From Glycomyces sp. YM15 (GTDB lineage: Bacteria > Actinomycetota > Actinomycetes > Mycobacteriales > Micromonosporaceae), in assembly GCF_016918015.1 (NCBI RefSeq), contig NZ_JAERMK010000001.1, positions 80,547 to 144,546 on the forward strand: a stretch of 64,000 nt of DNA. Direction: 5' to 3'. Positions 60,469 through 64,000 of the stretch are shown here, piece after piece. Below the pieces are notes generated by a model, which searched no databases, was not told where the DNA came from, and saw only the letters and a program-made list of their open reading frames with translations. Both the position numbers and the translations under genes were made by a program. Position 1 is the first letter of the stretch, and each line of letters begins with the position of its first letter.

Positions 60469-61230
60469 CTACTCGGCGTCGAGCGCCGCGAGGACCTCGT
60501 CGGAGATGTCGGCGTTGGTCCACACGTTCTGGACCTCGTCGGAGTCCTCGAGCGCGTCGACCACGCGGATGACCTTGCGGGCGCCCTCGACGTCGACCGC
60601 GATGTGCATGGAGGGCACGAAACCGGCCTCGGCCGAGTCGTAGTCGATCCCGGCGTCCTGCAGCGCGGTGCGGACCGCGACCAGGTCGGTGGGCTCGCAC
60701 AGCACTTCGAAGCCGCCCTCGCCGAGGTCGTTGACCTCTTCGGCGCCCGCGTCGAGGACCGCCATGAGGATGTCGTCCTCGGTGAGCTTCTCGTCGGGCG
60801 AGACGATGATCGTGCCCTTGCGGGAGAACATGTAGCCGACCGACCCGGCCTCGCCGAGCGAGCCGCCGTTGCGCGTCAGCGCCACGCGGACTTCGGCGGC
60901 GGCGCGGTTGCGGTTGTCGGTCAGGCACTCGATGAGCACCGCCACGCCGCCCGGCGCATAGCCTTCGTACATCAGGGTCTCGTAGTCGACGCCGCCGCCG
61001 TCGAGGCCGCCGCCGCGCTTGACCGCGCGGTCGATGTTGTCGTTGGGGACCGAGCTCTTCTTGGCCTTCTGGATCGCGTCGAAGAGCGTCGGGTTGCCCG
61101 CCGGGTCAGGACCACCGGTGCGCGCCGCGACCTCGATGTTCTTGATGAGCTTCGCGAAGATCTTGCCCCGCTTGGCGTCGATCGCGGCCTTCTTGTGCTT
61201 GGTCGTCGCCCACTTGGAGTGGCCACTCAT
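60469..61230 (-). CDS. yebC: YebC/PmpR-family transcriptional regulator
   Basis: A 253-residue protein of the TACO1/YebC family: [30 protein letters not shown] at the start (first residues diagnostic), [30 protein letters not shown] domain 1, and later [11 protein letters not shown]. Members bind DNA or assist translation of polyproline stretches. It lies 20 nt downstream of pdxT in one unit, the usual actinobacterial order. Confidence 0.95.
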   Translation of the reverse strand: MSGHSKWATTKHKKAAIDAKRGKIFAKLIKNIEVAARTGGPDPAGNPTLFDAIQKAKKSSVPNDNIDRAVKRGGGLDGGGVDYETLMYEGYAPGGVAVLIECLTDNRNRAAAEVRVALTRNGGSLGEAGSVGYMFSRKGTIIVSPDEKLTEDDILMAVLDAGAEEVNDLGEGGFEVLCEPTDLVAVRTALQDAGIDYDSAEAGFVPSMHIAVDVEGARKVIRVVDALEDSDEVQNVWTNADISDEVLAALDAE

Positions 61231-61250
61231 ACCGGCGTTCCTCGTTCCTC

Positions 61251-61904
61251 TTACTCGACCGGTCCGGCGTCTGCGCCTCGGACCATATCCACGAAGTACT
61301 CGTGCACCCGCGCGTCAGGGGTCACCTCCGGGTGGAAGGAGGTGGCCAGGCAAGCGCCCGCACGTACGGCGACGATCCTACCGTCCTGCCCGCGGCCCGC
61401 CCCGTCACCGCTGTGGGCGGCACTGTCGGCGACCCGCGCCAGCACTCGCACCCCGTCGCCGATCCTCTCGACCCAGGGGGCGCGGATGAACACCGCCCGG
61501 AACGGTTCGCCTTCGAGCCCATCGATCGCGATCTCGGTCTCGAACGAGTCCACTTGACGGCCGAACGCGTTGCGGCGCACCGTCATCGGAATCGCACCGA
61601 ACGAGCGCTGGTCGGGTCGGCCGTCGAGCACCTCGTCGGCGAGCATGATCATGCCCGCGCACGATCCGAACACCGGCAGCCCGGCGTCCAGCCGCTTCTT
61701 GACGGGCTCGAACAGGTCGAAGATCTCCAGCAGCTTGCTCATCGTGGTCGACTCGCCGCCGGGGATCACCAGGCCCTCGATAGCGTCGAGCTCCGAGGCC
61801 CGGCGCACCGGCACGGCCCGGGCCCCGGCGGCCTCGAGCGCGCGCATGTGGTCGACCACGTCGCCTTGCAGGGCGAGCACGCCGATCGTGGGCACACGGG
61901 TCAT
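61251..61904 (-). CDS. pdxT: Pyridoxal 5'-phosphate synthase glutaminase subunit PdxT
   Basis: A 217-residue class I glutamine amidotransferase. The triad is Cys82 (GSCAGMIML), His191 and Glu193 (SFHPEVTPD); GGEST and the N-terminal [13 protein letters not shown] are PdxT marks. It feeds ammonia to PdxS in vitamin B6 synthesis. pdxS is not within this window: the next upstream genes are on the other strand. GGAG lies 7 nt before ATG 61904, and the longer reading is unsupported. Confidence 0.95.
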   Translation of the reverse strand: MTRVPTIGVLALQGDVVDHMRALEAAGARAVPVRRASELDAIEGLVIPGGESTTMSKLLEIFDLFEPVKKRLDAGLPVFGSCAGMIMLADEVLDGRPDQRSFGAIPMTVRRNAFGRQVDSFETEIAIDGLEGEPFRAVFIRAPWVERIGDGVRVLARVADSAAHSGDGAGRGQDGRIVAVRAGACLATSFHPEVTPDARVHEYFVDMVRGADAGPVE

Positions 61905-62086
61905 CAGAGAACTCCAAAAGTCGCGAATCATCGGGCGCCACAAGCGTAATTCGGGTTCGCTCCGGTGCCTACCTGGAGGATCGCGGCTGTGACCGAAACA
62001 AGCCTGAACTCGGTCGACGGGTGACGATCCGTTAAAGTCTGCCATCGAACGTGACGCACCCCTTCATGCCCTGGAGTAAGAACAAG

Positions 62087-62497
62087 ATGGCCAAGACCTC
62101 GAAGCGCAACCCGATGCCCCGTGCCGTCCGGGCCGGACGCAACACGATGTGGATCGAAGCGGCGATCGCCCTCGCCGCCGGCGGCCTCATCGTGCTGTTC
62201 CACCACAAAGCGAACGACTTCGTGCCCCCGGCCGCCGTCCACGACGTCTACCGCGCCGCAGTGGGCCTCGGCGGCCTCGCGCTGTTCCTGCTCCTCGCCA
62301 CCGCCCTGCTGCACTTCCAGTGGCGCATCCTGTGGGTCCTCATCCTGCTCGTCCAGGCCGCCGCCATCGTCGGCCTGGCCTGGCTGCTGTTCACCGGCGG
62401 ACTCTACTGGGCGCTCTGCATCGGCCTCGTCATCGTGCCGATTACGATCATGGGAACGCTTACCGAACGCTTCGCCCGCCGCTGGTTCAACCACTAG
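62087..62497 (+). CDS. Small integral membrane protein
   Basis: A 136-residue protein with four hydrophobic helices (MWIEAAIALAAGGLIVLFHH; VGLGGLALFLLLATALLHF; ILLVQAAAIVGLAWLLF; ALCIGLVIVPITIMGTL) after a basic start KTSKRNPMPRAVRAG. No family recognised. GGAG is 10 nt before ATG 62087; a TAAAGT box at 62033 could be its -10. In-frame GTG 62051 and ATG 62066 are alternative starts. The next gene follows after 49 nt and is probably cotranscribed. Confidence 0.75.
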   Translation: MAKTSKRNPMPRAVRAGRNTMWIEAAIALAAGGLIVLFHHKANDFVPPAAVHDVYRAAVGLGGLALFLLLATALLHFQWRILWVLILLVQAAAIVGLAWLLFTGGLYWALCIGLVIVPITIMGTLTERFARRWFNH

Positions 62498-62546
62498 GTC
62501 GAACCGACGGCCGGCGACCGAGCCGCCACCGCTGAAAGGCCACATA

Positions 62547-63125
62547 ATGCTTCCGCAACCGAACTTCGGCCGCGACAAGGGCCCGATCGAGCCCGCCAAG
62601 GACGAGAACGGCGAGGACGCGATGCCTCGCAAGAAGCTCCGTCGGCTGCAGATCGCGTTGTGGGTGCAGGTGGTCTTCGCCGTGCTGCTCGGCAACCTCT
62701 TCGCGTTCAACTCGCTGCAGGCGCGCAACGTCAGCCAGGCCGAGATCCTGAAGCACTACCAGGAGAACCCGCCGGCGGAGGGCTCGGGCACTACGCCCGA
62801 GGAGATGGCGAAGACCGCCTATGAGACGTTCCAGAGCACCGGATTCCTCGTCATGGTCCTCGTCATCGCGGGCTTCGTCCTCGTCGCGGCCATCGTCTCC
62901 GCCATGTGCGCGATCCGCCTCAAGTCCCGCCTGAAGGCCGTGCGCTGGTCGGCTGTCGCCGCCACCGCGATCCTCTTCGTGGTGGGTATGTACATGTCCA
63001 CGCAGTTCGGGCTGTTGGTGGCGCCGTGGGTGTTCGCCTCCGTGCTGGCGCTGTGGTGGCTCTTCGCGAGCGACATTCGCTACTGGCTCAGCGAGACCCC
63101 GAAGAGCCTCGCTGAAGAGGACTAG
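62547..63125 (+). CDS. Membrane protein of unknown function
   Basis: A 192-residue protein with three or four helices (LQIALWVQVVFAVLLGNLFAF; FLVMVLVIAGFVLVAAIVSAMCAI; AVAATAILFVVGMYM; VAPWVFASVLALWWLFAS) and a charged loop with SGTTPEEMAKTAYETF. GAAAGG lies 7 nt before ATG 62547; an internal ATG at 62622 (MPRKKLRRL) could also start it. Its stop overlaps the convergent gene by 4 nt. Function unknown. Confidence 0.75.
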   Translation: MLPQPNFGRDKGPIEPAKDENGEDAMPRKKLRRLQIALWVQVVFAVLLGNLFAFNSLQARNVSQAEILKHYQENPPAEGSGTTPEEMAKTAYETFQSTGFLVMVLVIAGFVLVAAIVSAMCAIRLKSRLKAVRWSAVAATAILFVVGMYMSTQFGLLVAPWVFASVLALWWLFASDIRYWLSETPKSLAEED

Positions 63126-63421
63126 GAGGTCGACTCGTCCGCGGTGCCGTGCTGCTGGACGTAGTCGATGAAGGCCGCCCGCGCGAGCGGCTCGGCCGAG
63201 CCCCAGTCCCCTTTGGTGGCTTCGCGCCAGATGCTCAGCAGGTCGTCGATGGCCACGCCGATCTCGGAGACGTCGGGGTCGATGTCCTCGGCTTCGAGTG
63301 CGGTCGGGGTGTGCCGGAACAGTTCGATGAAGAACCGCCAGTCGCGGCGGTCGCGCGCCAGGGTGAACGCGCGTTGCTGGAGGTCTGCAGTGGGGAGCTG
63401 GTCGAGGTTGCTTGCGTTCAT
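63122..63421 (-). CDS. Conserved hypothetical protein
   Basis: A 99-residue acidic soluble protein (NLDQLPTADLQQRAFTLARDRRDWRFFIELFRH), helical, with no known motif; similar short proteins occur in other actinobacteria. A leaderless start is likely: TAGGCT at 63428-63433, 6 nt, ATG. Confidence 0.75.
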   Translation of the reverse strand: MNASNLDQLPTADLQQRAFTLARDRRDWRFFIELFRHTPTALEAEDIDPDVSEIGVAIDDLLSIWREATKGDWGSAEPLARAAFIDYVQQHGTADESTS

Positions 63422-63427
63422 GGAACC

Positions 63428-63433
63428 AGCCTA
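63428..63433 (-). promoter_or_regulatory. -10 box for leaderless hypothetical gene
   Basis: TAGGCT, 6 nt, ATG 63421. Confidence 0.5.
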
Positions 63434-63470
63434 AAGCGTGTCGAAGCGGGTTCGGACGCCTTCGGCTCCT

Positions 63471-63476
63471 TAGGAT
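63471..63476 (+). promoter_or_regulatory. -10 box for leaderless SSI-like gene
   Basis: TAGGAT, 6 nt, ATG 63483; divergent from the previous leaderless gene, 50 bp apart. Confidence 0.5.
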
Positions 63477-63482
63477 CGGCCC

Positions 63483-63917
63483 ATGAAGCAGCTCGTCGTC
63501 GGCGCCCTCGCGGCCGCCGCTTTCGCCACTGTGGGTTCGGGTTCGGCCCAGGCGGCGTTCCAGCCCTTTGAGCCGATGCCGGTCGACCCCGGTATCGGCG
63601 ACGGTTCCGGTCCGCACAGCCATTTCGCGATCAGCATGACGCCCCTCCGCGGCGGCGGGCCCGTCCAGATCACCCTGGACTGCCCGCCTGAGTTGAGTGA
63701 GCACCCCAACGCCGACACGGTCTGCTCCCAGCTCGACGAGGCGGACGGGCACGTCGGCGATATCCCGGCGGCGGACGGCATGTGCACCAAGGAGTACGCG
63801 CCGGTGCGGGTGCTCGTCTTCGGCCACTGGCAGGGGCAGCCACGGGCCTTCACCGAGACGTACGGCAACCAGTGCGAGGCGGTCCTCGCCACCGGCGGCG
63901 CCCTGCTCGACCTCTGA
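63483..63917 (+). CDS. Secreted subtilisin-inhibitor-like protein (SSI family), P1 Lys
   Basis: A 144-residue protein with a signal peptide (1-24, LVVGALAAAAFATVGSGSAQA). The mature part follows the Streptomyces subtilisin inhibitor plan: Cys67, Cys81, Cys101 and Cys131, with C101-C131 spacing identical to SSI (30) and the others one shorter. The reactive-site motif MCTKEYAPV aligns with MCPMVYDPV of SSI, so P1 is Lys103 rather than Met. That predicts inhibition of trypsin-like proteases rather than subtilisin. The C-terminal FGHWQGQ..F...YGNQCEA matches as well. Leaderless start. Confidence 0.85.
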   Translation: MKQLVVGALAAAAFATVGSGSAQAAFQPFEPMPVDPGIGDGSGPHSHFAISMTPLRGGGPVQITLDCPPELSEHPNADTVCSQLDEADGHVGDIPAADGMCTKEYAPVRVLVFGHWQGQPRAFTETYGNQCEAVLATGGALLDL

Positions 63918-63928
63918 TCGCAGACGGA

Positions 63929-63965
63929 GAAGCGGGCCGGGAGCACGATGCTCCCGGCCCGCTTC
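63929..63965 (+). terminator. Terminator after SSI-like gene
   Basis: GAAGCGGGCCGGGAGCA and its complement, a 17-bp perfect stem with a 3-nt loop, 11 nt past the stop. A further CCCCGCC / GGCGGGG palindrome lies at the window edge. Confidence 0.88.
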
Positions 63966-64000
63966 GCGGGGGCGGTCAACCCCCGCCCGTGGCGGGGGTG

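Overview
The window is chromosomal DNA from a GC-rich Gram-positive actinomycete. GC-rich third codon positions, frequent GTG/TTG starts, TAT-rich leaderless promoters and the gene order hisS - glyoxalase II - cyclophilin - relA - secF - secD - yajC - ruvB - ruvA - ruvC - yebC - pdxT (43.4-61.9 kb) all fit; that order is close to the conserved actinobacterial block known from Mycobacterium. A Glycomyces-like member is my guess, not a proof. I see no tRNA or rRNA gene, CRISPR array, intact insertion sequence or phage gene.

Layout. 0-7.8 kb: a methyltransferase cut by the window edge, a lipoprotein-type intradiol dioxygenase, a VOC-fold protein, and a TetR regulator divergent from a two-gene ABC exporter, with a repeated operator-like sequence between them; then a metallo-beta-lactamase-fold hydrolase. 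7.9-10.8 kb: a thiamine-precursor ECF transporter (YkoE-YkoD-YkoC type) behind a TPP riboswitch. 10.9-14.3 kb: an alkyltransferase-like DNA-binding protein, a DUF1349 protein and a RecQ helicase with a C-terminal phosphoribosyltransferase-like domain. 14.4-18.7 kb: two tandem secreted SGNH hydrolases, a DUF4287-like gene with a displaced stop, an EamA exporter and a lipoprotein. 18.8-25.8 kb: a sugar-use locus with a family 2 beta-galactosidase under a palindromic LacI-type operator, its LacI regulator, a CsbD protein, a family 43 glycosidase and an acetyltransferase. 25.8-30.5 kb: a sulfotransferase, an OafA-type acyltransferase and thioesterase II. 30.5-38.1 kb: pyruvate kinase and the gltB-gltD glutamate synthase operon.

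38.4-43.3 kb: two neighbouring single-pass proteins with Pro/Gln/Gly/Tyr-rich N-termini, an ECF41 sigma factor beside an FAD oxidoreductase (the partner type expected for that family), and a decayed Rpn/PD-(D/E)XK-like gene. 43.4-61.9 kb: the conserved housekeeping block (histidyl-tRNA synthetase, stringent response, Sec accessory proteins, Holliday-junction resolution, YebC, PdxT). It carries lineage-specific insertions: a monooxygenase and a CsbD protein between relA and secF, and an MFS exporter, a hydrolase and a phosphoribosyltransferase between ruvC and yebC. 62.0-64.0 kb: two small membrane proteins, a conserved hypothetical and a secreted subtilisin-inhibitor-like protein.

Regulation seen directly: twelve genes have TANNNT placed exactly 6 or 7 nt before ATG/GTG, the arrangement of leaderless transcripts, and several starts were chosen on that basis. 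Other genes have AGGAGG-type ribosome binding sites. Most convergent or operon ends carry perfect GC-rich hairpins.
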